A DNA stretch of 64,000 nt from DAHUYF01 sp035945115 (GTDB taxonomy: Bacteria > Pseudomonadota > Alphaproteobacteria > ATCC43930 > CGMCC-115725): assembly GCA_035945115.1 (NCBI GenBank), contig DASZAN010000027.1:1-64000 (forward strand). The letters are read 5' to 3'. A model generated the notes under the pieces. It was not told the origin of the DNA. It did not search any database and saw nothing but the letters and a program-made list of their open reading frames with translations. A program made the position numbers and the translations under genes. Shown here in pieces: positions 19,681 to 26,622 of this stretch; position 1 is the first letter of the stretch, and each line of letters starts with the position of its first letter.

Positions 19681-21208
19681 TTTCTTCCTCCTTTACACCG
19701 GCGGCGCTCGCGCGCGCCGGCTTCTTCGTGTTGATGCGATGAGTGTCGGCGGCCCAGAGATGAAGCGCCGCATAAGCGCGCCAGGGCCGCCAAGCCTCCG
19801 CGCGCGCCAGGAGCTCGACCGGCTTGGGACGGCGGCCGGCTCCGTCTTCCATGGCGCGCAACAAGCCGATATCGGCGGCGGGAAACGCATCGGGCTCGCG
19901 CAAGCCGCGCATGGCGATGTACTGCGCCGTCCATTCGCCGATGCCGGGAAGCGCGCGGAGCCGCACGATCGTCTCTTCGAGCTCGCGTCCCGGTGCAAAG
20001 AGTTGCGGATCGGCGGCGGTCACGGCGGCAAGACCGGAGAGCGCCTTGGCGCGCGCGCCGGGCATGCCGAGCGCCGCGAGATCGGCTTTGGCGACCGTTT
20101 CGGGCCGGGGAAAGGCGTGCGTGAGGCCGGCCGGCGCATCCGCGAGCGCAAGCGGCGTGCCGTGCGCGCGCACCAGCTTGCCGGCAAGGCCGGTGGCCGC
20201 GCTCACGGTAATCTGTTGGCCCAAGACCGCGCGCACGGCGAGCTCGAACCCGTCCCAGGCGCCGGGAACGCGCAGGCCCGGCCGCGCCGCGACGAGCGGC
20301 GCCAGGTGCGGATCGCCTGCCAGATGCGCGGCGATCGCGCGGATGTCGGCGTTGAGGTCGAGCACGCGACGGAGCCGCGCCACGATCGACGGCAACGCCC
20401 TCAGCAACGGAAAGCGAATGGTGGCGCGAAGCGCCGGGCGGGCGCCTTCGTGGGCGACCTCCACCCAGCCGTGGGCGCCATCGAGCGCGATCGTGCGGCA
20501 ATAGCGCCGTTGCGCGACATGCTCGACGCCCGGAATAGCCCGCGCGCCGAGAAATGCCAGCATCGCCCCCCAGTCGTAAGGCGGCGCATAGGGCAGCGCC
20601 AAGGTGATGCCGTGGTCGCGCCCGGCACGCTGCGCGCTGCGGCGCAGCTCGCGCGGCGGACGGCCGAAGAGCGCGTGGAAGATGTGGTTGAAGCGCCGCA
20701 CGCTCCCGAAGCCGGAGGCGAGCGCCACTTCGGTCATCGGCAATCGCGTCTCGTGGATGAGTTGTTTGGCAAAGAGCACGCGGCGCGTCTGCGCGACGGC
20801 GATGGGCGAGGCGCCGAGATGACGCTGGAAAAGGCGCCGCAGTTGCCGCTCGCCGACGCCCAACCGCTCGGCCAGCACCGGGACCGCGTCGTCCTCGCCG
20901 TCGAGCGCGCCCTCGGCGATGAGCGCCAGTGCGCGCCGCACGGTGTTGGAGCTGCCGTGCCACGCAGCCAGTTCCGGCGAGATCTCCGGCCGACAGCGCA
21001 GGCACGGCCGGAACCCCGCCTCCTGCGCCGAGGCGGCCGTGGCGAAGAAGCGGCAGTTCTCGGGCTTGGGCGTCCGCGCCGGACAGATCGGTCGGCAATA
21101 GATGCCGGTGCTGGTGACGCCGATGAAAAGGCGGCCGTCGAAGCGGGGATCGCGGGTGGCGATGGCGCGGTAGCAGGCGTGCGGGTCGAGGTCCATGTTC
21201 TCCATCAT
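19661..21208 (-). CDS. alkA: Ada regulatory domain - AraC HTH - AlkA glycosylase fusion
   Basis: 515 residues in three parts. Residues 1-80 are the Ada zinc/methyl-phosphotriester domain with Cys38, Cys42, Cys69 and Cys72, the same numbers as E. coli Ada. Residues about 85-190 are an AraC-type helix-turn-helix (ERQLRRLFQRHLGASP, GFGSVRRFNHIF). From about 200 on is AlkA: N-terminal domain, AVLGQQITVSAATGLAGKLV, the helix-hairpin-helix LRALPGIGEWTAQYIAMRG and the catalytic Asp in FPAADIGL. It should both sense methylation damage and excise 3-methyladenine. Such fusions are common in alphaproteobacteria and actinobacteria; Ogt follows at once. Start MMENMDLDPHACY is typical. Confidence 0.94.
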   Translation of the reverse strand: MMENMDLDPHACYRAIATRDPRFDGRLFIGVTSTGIYCRPICPARTPKPENCRFFATAASAQEAGFRPCLRCRPEISPELAAWHGSSNTVRRALALIAEGALDGEDDAVPVLAERLGVGERQLRRLFQRHLGASPIAVAQTRRVLFAKQLIHETRLPMTEVALASGFGSVRRFNHIFHALFGRPPRELRRSAQRAGRDHGITLALPYAPPYDWGAMLAFLGARAIPGVEHVAQRRYCRTIALDGAHGWVEVAHEGARPALRATIRFPLLRALPSIVARLRRVLDLNADIRAIAAHLAGDPHLAPLVAARPGLRVPGAWDGFELAVRAVLGQQITVSAATGLAGKLVRAHGTPLALADAPAGLTHAFPRPETVAKADLAALGMPGARAKALSGLAAVTAADPQLFAPGRELEETIVRLRALPGIGEWTAQYIAMRGLREPDAFPAADIGLLRAMEDGAGRRPKPVELLARAEAWRPWRAYAALHLWAADTHRINTKKPARASAAGVKEEENARALA

Positions 21209-21252
21209 GCCACGGATCGCCGGCCGATCTCGCCGTTTTCGGACTCCGACCC

Positions 21253-21561
21253 TCAGCCCGCCCGGCGAACGATCGAGCGATCCTCGACAAGGATGCAGCC
21301 CGACGCCTCGGCGCGGCGCAAGACGTCGGCCGCTTCCGGATCATTCGCCAGCCGCTCGCGATACTGTTCATAAGCGGCAAGGCTCGGGAAATCGATGAGA
21401 GCGAACGCGGCATTGGTCGGTCCCGCGTACTTCGTCGGCAGGTAATAGGCTGCGGAGTCCGCGCCACAGCGCCTGGCATGTCCCGGCACGCTGCGGGCGT
21501 AGCTCTCGAATTGGGAGAGTTTGGTGGGATCGAGCGTGTAACGGATCAAGAGGGTGATCAT
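21253..21561 (-). CDS. NIPSNAP-family protein
   Basis: 102 residues, cytoplasmic. It begins MITLLIRYTLDPTKLSQFE and continues with the ferredoxin-like alpha/beta dimer pattern (FALIDFPSLAAYEQYRERLA) of NIPSNAP/DUF1330-like small proteins. The biochemical role of the family in bacteria is not known. Its start is 165 bases from the divergent GST gene at 21727. Confidence 0.8.
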   Translation of the reverse strand: MITLLIRYTLDPTKLSQFESYARSVPGHARRCGADSAAYYLPTKYAGPTNAAFALIDFPSLAAYEQYRERLANDPEAADVLRRAEASGCILVEDRSIVRRAG

Positions 21562-21726
21562 GCGTCTCCTCCATTCATCGCATCACCCATTTAAACAACC
21601 GAAGACGTGGCTGATGTTTCGGAGAGGACCGAAATGTGCTGCTCGCGACGCAGGGGGGATTTGCAGCGACCTCTCTCGACCGCGCGCGACCAACCGCCTA
21701 ATCTCAGCGCCGCCAAGAGAGGGACA

Positions 21727-22335
21727 ATGATCAAGCTCTACCACCATCCGCTCTCGACATATTCCCGACGCGTGCGGATCGCGCTTGCAGAGAAGCAGAT
21801 CGCATATGAGACGATCGTCGTTGACATGGCGCAGAGGAAGCACAAGGAGGTGGCTTATCTCGCGCTCAATCCCTATGGCCGCGTGCCGACGATCGAGGAG
21901 GACGGTTTCGTCCTCTATGAATCGACGGCGATCCTCAGTTATCTCGAAGCCACCCGCCCGGAGCCGCCGCTGATCCCAACCGATCTCCGCCAGCGTGCCC
22001 TCGTCGACATGCACATGAAGCTCTGCGACATCCAGATGACGCGGCACACCGGCACCATCATTTTTCCGAAGCGCTTCCTTCCCAGGGAGAAGTGGAACGA
22101 GGCGGCGATGACGACGGCCAAGAAAGAGATCGAGTCGCATCTCGCCATTCTCGAGCGCCAGCTCACGGGCAAGCAGTATTTGGTCGCCGAGCAATTCACG
22201 CTCGCCGACATCTGCTATCTGCCGTTTCTCGAGTTCCTGCCGCTCATGGAGATTGCCCCGCCGCCCGCCGTCGCGGCCTGGCGCGAGCGGCTTCTTGCGC
22301 GTCCGAGCGCGCGTGCCACCAAGCCCGACGTATAA
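21727..22335 (+). CDS. glutathione S-transferase
   Basis: 202 residues from the ATG at 21727, where the thioredoxin fold begins directly (MIKLYHHPLSTYSRRVRIAL); the 40 codons upstream have no homology. The N-terminal glutathione site motifs NPYGRVPTIEEDGFVLYESTA and the helical C-terminal domain with FTLADICYLPFLEF are those of theta/beta-type GSTs. Ser or Cys at the active-site position is not certain. Cytoplasmic conjugation or peroxide detoxification; substrate unknown. The next gene starts 18 bases downstream. Confidence 0.9.
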   Translation: MIKLYHHPLSTYSRRVRIALAEKQIAYETIVVDMAQRKHKEVAYLALNPYGRVPTIEEDGFVLYESTAILSYLEATRPEPPLIPTDLRQRALVDMHMKLCDIQMTRHTGTIIFPKRFLPREKWNEAAMTTAKKEIESHLAILERQLTGKQYLVAEQFTLADICYLPFLEFLPLMEIAPPPAVAAWRERLLARPSARATKPDV

Positions 22336-22353
22336 GACCGGAGGAGACGCAGC

Positions 22354-22848
22354 ATGGTATGGACGGTATCCGTCGCCGCGATCGCGCTTGCGCTTGCGGC
22401 GACTGCAGCGAACGCGCAGGCGGTGATCAGCGAGCGCAGCCTCTCGACCGACGCGGCGATCGAGGCCGCCACAGCGGCACTGAAGCAGTGCCGGCAAAAC
22501 GGGTACCAAGTGGCGGTGACCGTGCTCGACCAAGCCGGCCGCACCAAAGCGGTGGTGAGCGATGATCGCGGCCGGCTTCACACCGTGGAGCACAGCCTGC
22601 GCAAGGCGTACACCGCGCTCACCTATCGCACCTCGACCGCCGAATACGGCCAGCGCGCCGCTGCGACGCCGACCGCCGCCGGCACGCTCCATCTCGAGAA
22701 GATCACCACGGCCGCCGGCGGCTTGCCGATCCGCGCCGGGAACGACGTGGTGGGCGCGATCGGCGTCTCAGGCTCGCCCGGCGGCGACAAGGACGAAGTC
22801 TGCGCCAAAGCCGGCATCGAAAAGATCGCCGCGGGGCTCGGCGGCTGA
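22354..22848 (+). CDS. secreted heme-binding-like protein (GlcG/HbpS, DUF336)
   Basis: 164 residues with a signal peptide (MVWTVSVAAIALALAATAAN, cleavage after NAQA). The mature part has AVTVLDQAGRTKAVVSDD, HSLRKAYTALTYRTSTAEY and GGLPIRAGNDVVGAIGVSG, the conserved core of the GlcG/HbpS family. Some members bind heme or act beside redox sensors; most are uncharacterised. Located in the periplasm. It sits between a GST and an acetyltransferase on the same strand. Confidence 0.88.
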   Translation: MVWTVSVAAIALALAATAANAQAVISERSLSTDAAIEAATAALKQCRQNGYQVAVTVLDQAGRTKAVVSDDRGRLHTVEHSLRKAYTALTYRTSTAEYGQRAAATPTAAGTLHLEKITTAAGGLPIRAGNDVVGAIGVSGSPGGDKDEVCAKAGIEKIAAGLGG

Positions 22849-22895
22849 GCGCGCGCTTCGCCATCCGCGCGGCAACGCCGGCGGACGCGCCGGCG

Positions 22896-23288
22896 GTGAG
22901 CATGCTTCTTCGCGAGCTCGGCTACGACGTGCCGGCCGAGGCGGCGGCCGTGCGACTGAAAGCGCTTGCTGAGAGCGGCAACGACGCGGTCTATCTCTGT
23001 CTGCCGACTGGAAACACGGTGCCCCTCGGCCTCATCGCCGTGCATTGGGCGCAGATGCTGCATCTAGCCGCGCCCTCGGCGCGCATCGCCGCGCTGGTGG
23101 TGAGCGAGAAAGCGCGGCGCCAACGTGTCGGCGAGCGCCTCATCGCGCATGCGGCGGAAGCGGCGCGACGTGCGGGTTGCGGCAGTCTCGAATTGACGAC
23201 GGCGCTTCATCGCGACGGCGCGCACGCCTTTTATCGCGCGCTCGGCTTCACCGAGAAATCCCGTCACTTCCAGCGGCCGCTGGTTTGA
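22896..23288 (+). CDS. GNAT-family acetyltransferase
   Basis: 130 residues from GTG 22896, the first standard start. However, in-frame codons upstream read RFAIRAATPADAPAV, the typical first strand of a GNAT domain, and the only possible starts there are a CTG at 22845 overlapping the stop of the preceding gene. The true protein is therefore probably about 147 residues with a CTG start coupled to the upstream gene. Motif A, ALVVSEKARRQRVGERLIAH, and motif B, GAHFYRALGF-like (HAFYRALGF), are clear. It transfers an acetyl group from acetyl-CoA; substrate unknown. Confidence 0.82.
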   Translation: MSMLLRELGYDVPAEAAAVRLKALAESGNDAVYLCLPTGNTVPLGLIAVHWAQMLHLAAPSARIAALVVSEKARRQRVGERLIAHAAEAARRAGCGSLELTTALHRDGAHAFYRALGFTEKSRHFQRPLV

Positions 23289-23297
23289 TCTCGGCGA

Positions 23298-24014
23298 TCA
23301 GGCGTCGAGCTCGGGATAGTGGCGGAAGATGCCCTGTTCGTTGAACGGAATCCGCCGTGGTGAGGCGAGGTACGCGGCGATGCGCGGCCGCTCGGCGACG
23401 CGATCGCGGAGCGCTATCGTCTTGGGCGCGCGCCGGCTCGCGCGCTTCATAGCGCGGGGAAAGGCGTAGCCGAGACCCTCGACGATTTGGAAGAGCGAGA
23501 GATCGGCGCAGGTGAGCCGCGCACCGACGAGATGCTTCGGTCCGCGTGGATTGCATGCGAGTACGTCCTCGAAATATCCCAGGAACTTCGGCAGCCGGTT
23601 CTCACGAAAGTCTTCGGCGCGCCGTTTCGCTTCGCGCTTCTGATCCTCGTAATAGAGGCCGGAGGCGATCGGATGATGCGTGTCATGCGCCTCGACGACG
23701 AGATCGGCGATGGTGAGCTGCAATTGATGGGTCCAAAGCCGCCCTGCTTCGTCCTTGGGCGCCAAACCGTGGCGCTCACCCAGAAAGAGCAGGATGTTCG
23801 CGGTCTGGCCGATGAGCAAGCGACCCGCCTTGAGGAACGGCGGCGCGAAAGAAGGCAGCGCCACTTTGTCGCTGTCGAGGAGCCGCATCATCGCTTCCAT
23901 GCCGCCCTTCTCGCGCGCGACATCGACATAGTCGGCGCTCGCCTCTTCGAGCGCGAGCCGCACGAATTCACCGCGTCCCTGAATGCCTGGCCAGTAATAG
24001 AGCTCGTAGCGCAT
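23298..24014 (-). CDS. glutathione S-transferase-like protein
   Basis: 238 residues. The N-terminus YELYYWPGIQGRGEFVRLAL is the thioredoxin fold of sigma/alpha-like GSTs with Tyr near the active site, LIGQTANILLFLGERHG completes the glutathione site, and LTCADLSLFQIVEGLGYAFP is the C-terminal domain. The region HDTHHPIASGLYYEDQK is characteristic of a bacterial subfamily. It converges on the acetyltransferase gene (9-base gap) and starts 38 bases after the ars operon end, on the same strand, so read-through from ars is possible. Confidence 0.88.
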   Translation of the reverse strand: MRYELYYWPGIQGRGEFVRLALEEASADYVDVAREKGGMEAMMRLLDSDKVALPSFAPPFLKAGRLLIGQTANILLFLGERHGLAPKDEAGRLWTHQLQLTIADLVVEAHDTHHPIASGLYYEDQKREAKRRAEDFRENRLPKFLGYFEDVLACNPRGPKHLVGARLTCADLSLFQIVEGLGYAFPRAMKRASRRAPKTIALRDRVAERPRIAAYLASPRRIPFNEQGIFRHYPELDA

Positions 24015-24051
24015 CGCTCACCTCCGCGGCCACCATAGCGTAGCGCGGTCG

Positions 24052-24723
24052 TCAGGCCGCGGTGCGTTCGCCGGCGAGCCAGCGGGTGACGGCGAGCGCC
24101 GCCGCCGCGCCCGCGACTTGCGCGAGGATGAAGGCTGGCGCATCGATGGGCGCGATCCCGGCGAAGGTGTCGCTGAGAGCCCGCGCCAAGGTGACGGCGG
24201 GGTTCGCGAAGGACGTTGACGAGGTGAACCAATAGGCGGCGGTGATGTAGCCGGCGATGACGCCCGGGAGCGAAGCGGGGAAATGACGCTTCCCGCTTTC
24301 GATCGCCGCGATGAGGCCGAAGGTTGCGACGAACTCGCCCGACCATTGCCCGATGCCGGCGCGGCGATGAGCCGAAAGTTCGAGAACCGGCAGATCGAAC
24401 ATGAGATGCGCGAGCCAGACGCCGGCGACGGCGCCGATTACTTGCGCGGCGATCATCGGTCCCACGGCGCGTCCGCGCATCTCGCCGCTGTGGGCCGCGG
24501 CGAGTGTCACCAGCGGATTGAACTGCGCGCCGGAGAACGGAGCGAAGGTAAAGATGAGCGCATAAAGCGCGCCGCCGGTGGCGATCGCATTAGCGAGCAG
24601 CGCCAGCGCAAGATTTCCCTGCGCCAACCGCTCGGCCATGATGCCGGAGCCGACGACGGCAGCGAGGAGGAATGCCGTGCCGATCGCTTCCGCAACGATG
24701 CGGCGGGGGAGAGTGGCGCTCAT
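24052..24723 (-). CDS. aqpS: aquaglyceroporin of the ars operon (AqpS-like)
   Basis: 223 residues from the ATG at 24723, which overlaps the stop of arsN2 (ATGA). Six hydrophobic helices; the first half-helix has FNPLVT, so NPL replaces the canonical NPA, while the second has FANPAVT. Aquaglyceroporins conduct arsenite, and in Sinorhizobium meliloti AqpS replaces the ArsB pump and lets arsenite made by ArsC leave the cell down its gradient. That role is inferred here from operon position; it is the last ars gene and there is no ArsB or Acr3 in the cluster. Confidence 0.88.
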   Translation of the reverse strand: MSATLPRRIVAEAIGTAFLLAAVVGSGIMAERLAQGNLALALLANAIATGGALYALIFTFAPFSGAQFNPLVTLAAAHSGEMRGRAVGPMIAAQVIGAVAGVWLAHLMFDLPVLELSAHRRAGIGQWSGEFVATFGLIAAIESGKRHFPASLPGVIAGYITAAYWFTSSTSFANPAVTLARALSDTFAGIAPIDAPAFILAQVAGAAAALAVTRWLAGERTAA

Positions 24724-25175
24724 CGGTGCAGGGTCAGCGGCTTCATCATGCACGCGGCCGTCGCCGGACAGAGACTCGCAAACTCGCTCGTCGCGCGGAT
24801 GCTCGCCGGCGCCGCGTCGCGGGCGATGCGCGTGAAATCGGCCGCTGCGAAAAAATCCACCGCGGTCGTGGTGAGGAGGAAAACACGCCGCACCCCGAGC
24901 CTTCTGGCCTGATCGAGCATCCAGGCGAGAATGGCGCGGCCGTGGCCTTGGCCACGGCGCTCCGCCGGAACGACAACCGACCGCAACAACGCGTCGGCGC
25001 CGCATACCTCCAACCCGGCGAAGCCGACATCGCCATGCGCGTCGCGAAAGCGCCAGAAGCGCCCCGATGTCACGTCGATATCGTCGGTCGGCAAAGCCGT
25101 TGACGCGAGGAGCGCTGCGAGCGACGCCCGCTTTCCCACCGGGAGCTCGTCGGCGGCAAAGGCGTGAGCGGTCAT
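24720..25175 (-). CDS. arsN2: arsenic-resistance acetyltransferase ArsN2-like
   Basis: 151 residues, GNAT fold: LRSVVVPAERRGQGHGRAIL is motif A and VFLLTTTAVDFFAAADFTRI leads into motif B. The tail IRATSEFASLCPATAACM is the signature I associate with ArsN2 proteins from ars operons. ArsN1 enzymes acetylate organic arsenicals such as phosphinothricin-like AST; the substrate of ArsN2 is not established. Start and stop overlap neighbours by four bases each. Confidence 0.85.
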   Translation of the reverse strand: MTAHAFAADELPVGKRASLAALLASTALPTDDIDVTSGRFWRFRDAHGDVGFAGLEVCGADALLRSVVVPAERRGQGHGRAILAWMLDQARRLGVRRVFLLTTTAVDFFAAADFTRIARDAAPASIRATSEFASLCPATAACMMKPLTLHR

Positions 25176-25687
25176 GTCAATGCTCCGCCTGTTGGAGAGA
25201 GCGTACCGATGGTTCTCGCCTCACGCTGCGCCGCCGCGCGGTCGAGTTCTTCGAGCGGCAATTCGACAAAACGCTTCACGCGCCGTTCGAGCGCGGTGAA
25301 CGCATCCTGGAACGCTTGTCGCTGCTCCTTCTCGTTGCCGGTGGCGGCGGCCGGATCGGGAACGCCCCAGTGTGCCGCCACGGGATGGCCCGGCCAGACC
25401 GGGCAGATCTCGTCCGCCGCCTGATCGCAGACGGTAATGACGAAATCCATCTGCGGCGCATGCGGCTCTGCGAACTCGTCCCAGCTCTTGCTACGAAAAC
25501 CGTCGCTCGGCATTCCGAGCCGGCGCAGGAGATCGAGCGCCAGCGGATGAACGGCGCCTTTGGGAAAGCTGCCGGCGCTGAAGCCGCGGAAGCGGCCCTG
25601 GCCCCAATGATTGATCAACGCTTCGGCGAGAATGCTGCGCGCGGAATTGCCGGTGCAGAGGAAAAGGACGTTCAAGACGCGGCTCAC
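25172..25687 (-). CDS. arsC: arsenate reductase, low-molecular-weight phosphatase type
   Basis: 171 residues. The CX5R phosphate loop is CTGNSAR at 11-17, and the two resolving cysteines are Cys87 and Cys95 in ITVCDQAADEIC, the arrangement of thioredoxin-linked ArsC. It reduces arsenate to arsenite in the cytoplasm. The tail after about 140 (EELDRAAAQREARTIG) is longer than the core enzyme's. It overlaps arsI by four bases upstream and arsN2 by four downstream. Confidence 0.96.
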   Translation of the reverse strand: MSRVLNVLFLCTGNSARSILAEALINHWGQGRFRGFSAGSFPKGAVHPLALDLLRRLGMPSDGFRSKSWDEFAEPHAPQMDFVITVCDQAADEICPVWPGHPVAAHWGVPDPAAATGNEKEQRQAFQDAFTALERRVKRFVELPLEELDRAAAQREARTIGTLSPTGGALT

Positions 25688-26130
25688 GGCTGGACCGGCT
25701 CACCGCAGCACGAGGGTGCCTTGGCGCTCGCGGCGAGCTTCCTGACGGCGCCCTCGGTGCCATAGACCGTGCTCCGGCCATGTGTGAGGAAGCTCTCCCA
25801 AGCCACGCCTTGCGGATCGGCGACCCATTGCTTTTCGGAGTGCGCGTAGCAGCAAGTGGTCGAGCCTTCGTCGAGCACCGGGCGTTCGGCGCGCTTAAGA
25901 CGGTCATAGACCTCGGCCAGCTCGGCTGAGTCCTCCACTTGGATGCCGAGATGCTGCACGCCCACCGTTCCGCCGCGCCTGGAGATGGCGAAGTTGACGC
26001 GGGGATCTTCAAGCATCCATTTGGCGTAGTCGCTCTCGATCACGGTGGGCTCGGCGGCGAAGAGCGCCGAGTAGAACCGGACGGACTGCGCGAGATCGTC
26101 AACGGCGACGTGCACGTGGAAGCGCTTCAT
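25684..26130 (-). CDS. arsI: ArsI/CadI-type VOC metalloenzyme, probable C-As lyase
   Basis: 148 residues with the paired beta-alpha-beta modules of the VOC superfamily. The likely metal ligands are His5, His60 and Glu112, and the vicinal pair Cys93-Cys94 lies in TTCCYAHSEKQWVADPQG; these match the layout of ArsI (His5, His62, Glu115, Cys96-97), which cleaves the C-As bond of trivalent methyl- and aryl-arsenicals with oxygen and Fe(II). CadI-annotated relatives share the fold, so the lyase assignment rests on the cysteine pair and the ars context. Its start overlaps arsR by 32 bases. The tail ends SCCGEPVQP with a second Cys pair. Confidence 0.88.
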   Translation of the reverse strand: MKRFHVHVAVDDLAQSVRFYSALFAAEPTVIESDYAKWMLEDPRVNFAISRRGGTVGVQHLGIQVEDSAELAEVYDRLKRAERPVLDEGSTTCCYAHSEKQWVADPQGVAWESFLTHGRSTVYGTEGAVRKLAASAKAPSCCGEPVQP

Positions 26131-26461
26131 GGCGTGGTACTCCTTCGGATGATTTTGCGGGTGCCGGCAGGCAGCTCGCGCCGCCGCAGCAATTTTCGGT
26201 GAGGTAGGCGATGAGCCCGTTCATCGCGCCATAGTTGGCGGCATAGATGATCGAGCGGCCCTGGCGCCGCGCCGCCACAAGCCCGGCATGTTTGAGCTGC
26301 GCCAGGTGGAAGGAGAGCGTCGGCAGCGGAAGCGACAGCTTGGCGCCGATTGAGCCGGCGGGAAGGCCGTCGGGCCCGGCCTGCACCAGCAAGCGATAAA
26401 CCTCAAGCCGGGTTTCCTGGGCCAACGCCGCCAAGGCGGCAATGGTGGTATTTGGTTCCAT
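26099..26461 (-). CDS. arsR: ArsR-family arsenic-responsive repressor
   Basis: 120 residues from the ATG at 26461, where the fold begins (NTTIAALAALAQETRLEVYR). The winged helix-turn-helix contains LSLPLPTLSFHLAQLKHAGL; the wing is RRQGRSIIYAAN. The metalloid site is C-terminal: Cys91, Cys92 and Cys97 in NCCGGASCLP, as in Acidithiobacillus-type ArsR and not the CVC of E. coli ArsR. It should repress the five-gene operon until As(III) or an organic arsenical binds. The frame upstream of the ATG is not used: the promoter's -10 box is only seven bases away. Confidence 0.95.
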   Translation of the reverse strand: MEPNTTIAALAALAQETRLEVYRLLVQAGPDGLPAGSIGAKLSLPLPTLSFHLAQLKHAGLVAARRQGRSIIYAANYGAMNGLIAYLTENCCGGASCLPAPAKSSEGVPRHEALPRARRR

Positions 26462-26497
26462 ATTTCCAAATATATGGAAATGTGTTCTCCCTGTCAA
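26462..26497 (-). promoter_or_regulatory. ars promoter with ArsR operator over the -10; apparently leaderless
   Basis: Reading on the minus strand, TTGACA (26492-26497) and TATATT (26469-26474) are separated by exactly 17 bases, a near-perfect housekeeping promoter. The inverted repeat ATTTCCA-6-TGGAAAT (26462-26481) is centred on the -10 box and is the obvious ArsR operator. The arsR ATG begins at 26461, seven bases after the -10, so transcription should start at or next to the initiation codon. Confidence 0.8.
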
Positions 26498-26622
26498 CGC
26501 TGCCGTTTCACGAGCCCGCGAGGCGGCGCTCGCGACGTTTGCGCCGCCACCGGCCCAGCGGTAGTGTGGCATTGGGTAGACAAGAGCAACGAATACCAAG
26601 CCAACTCCGGGAGGGAGGTCTC

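Noticed and set aside
19661..21479. 623-codon minus-strand frame overlapping the Ada-AlkA gene
   Set aside because: It is in a different frame from the clear Ada-AlkA protein and is Arg-rich without motifs.
24724..25005. Upstream extension of the aquaporin gene by 94 codons
   Set aside because: It overlaps arsN2 in another frame; the ATG at 24723 overlaps the arsN2 stop and precedes the first helix directly.
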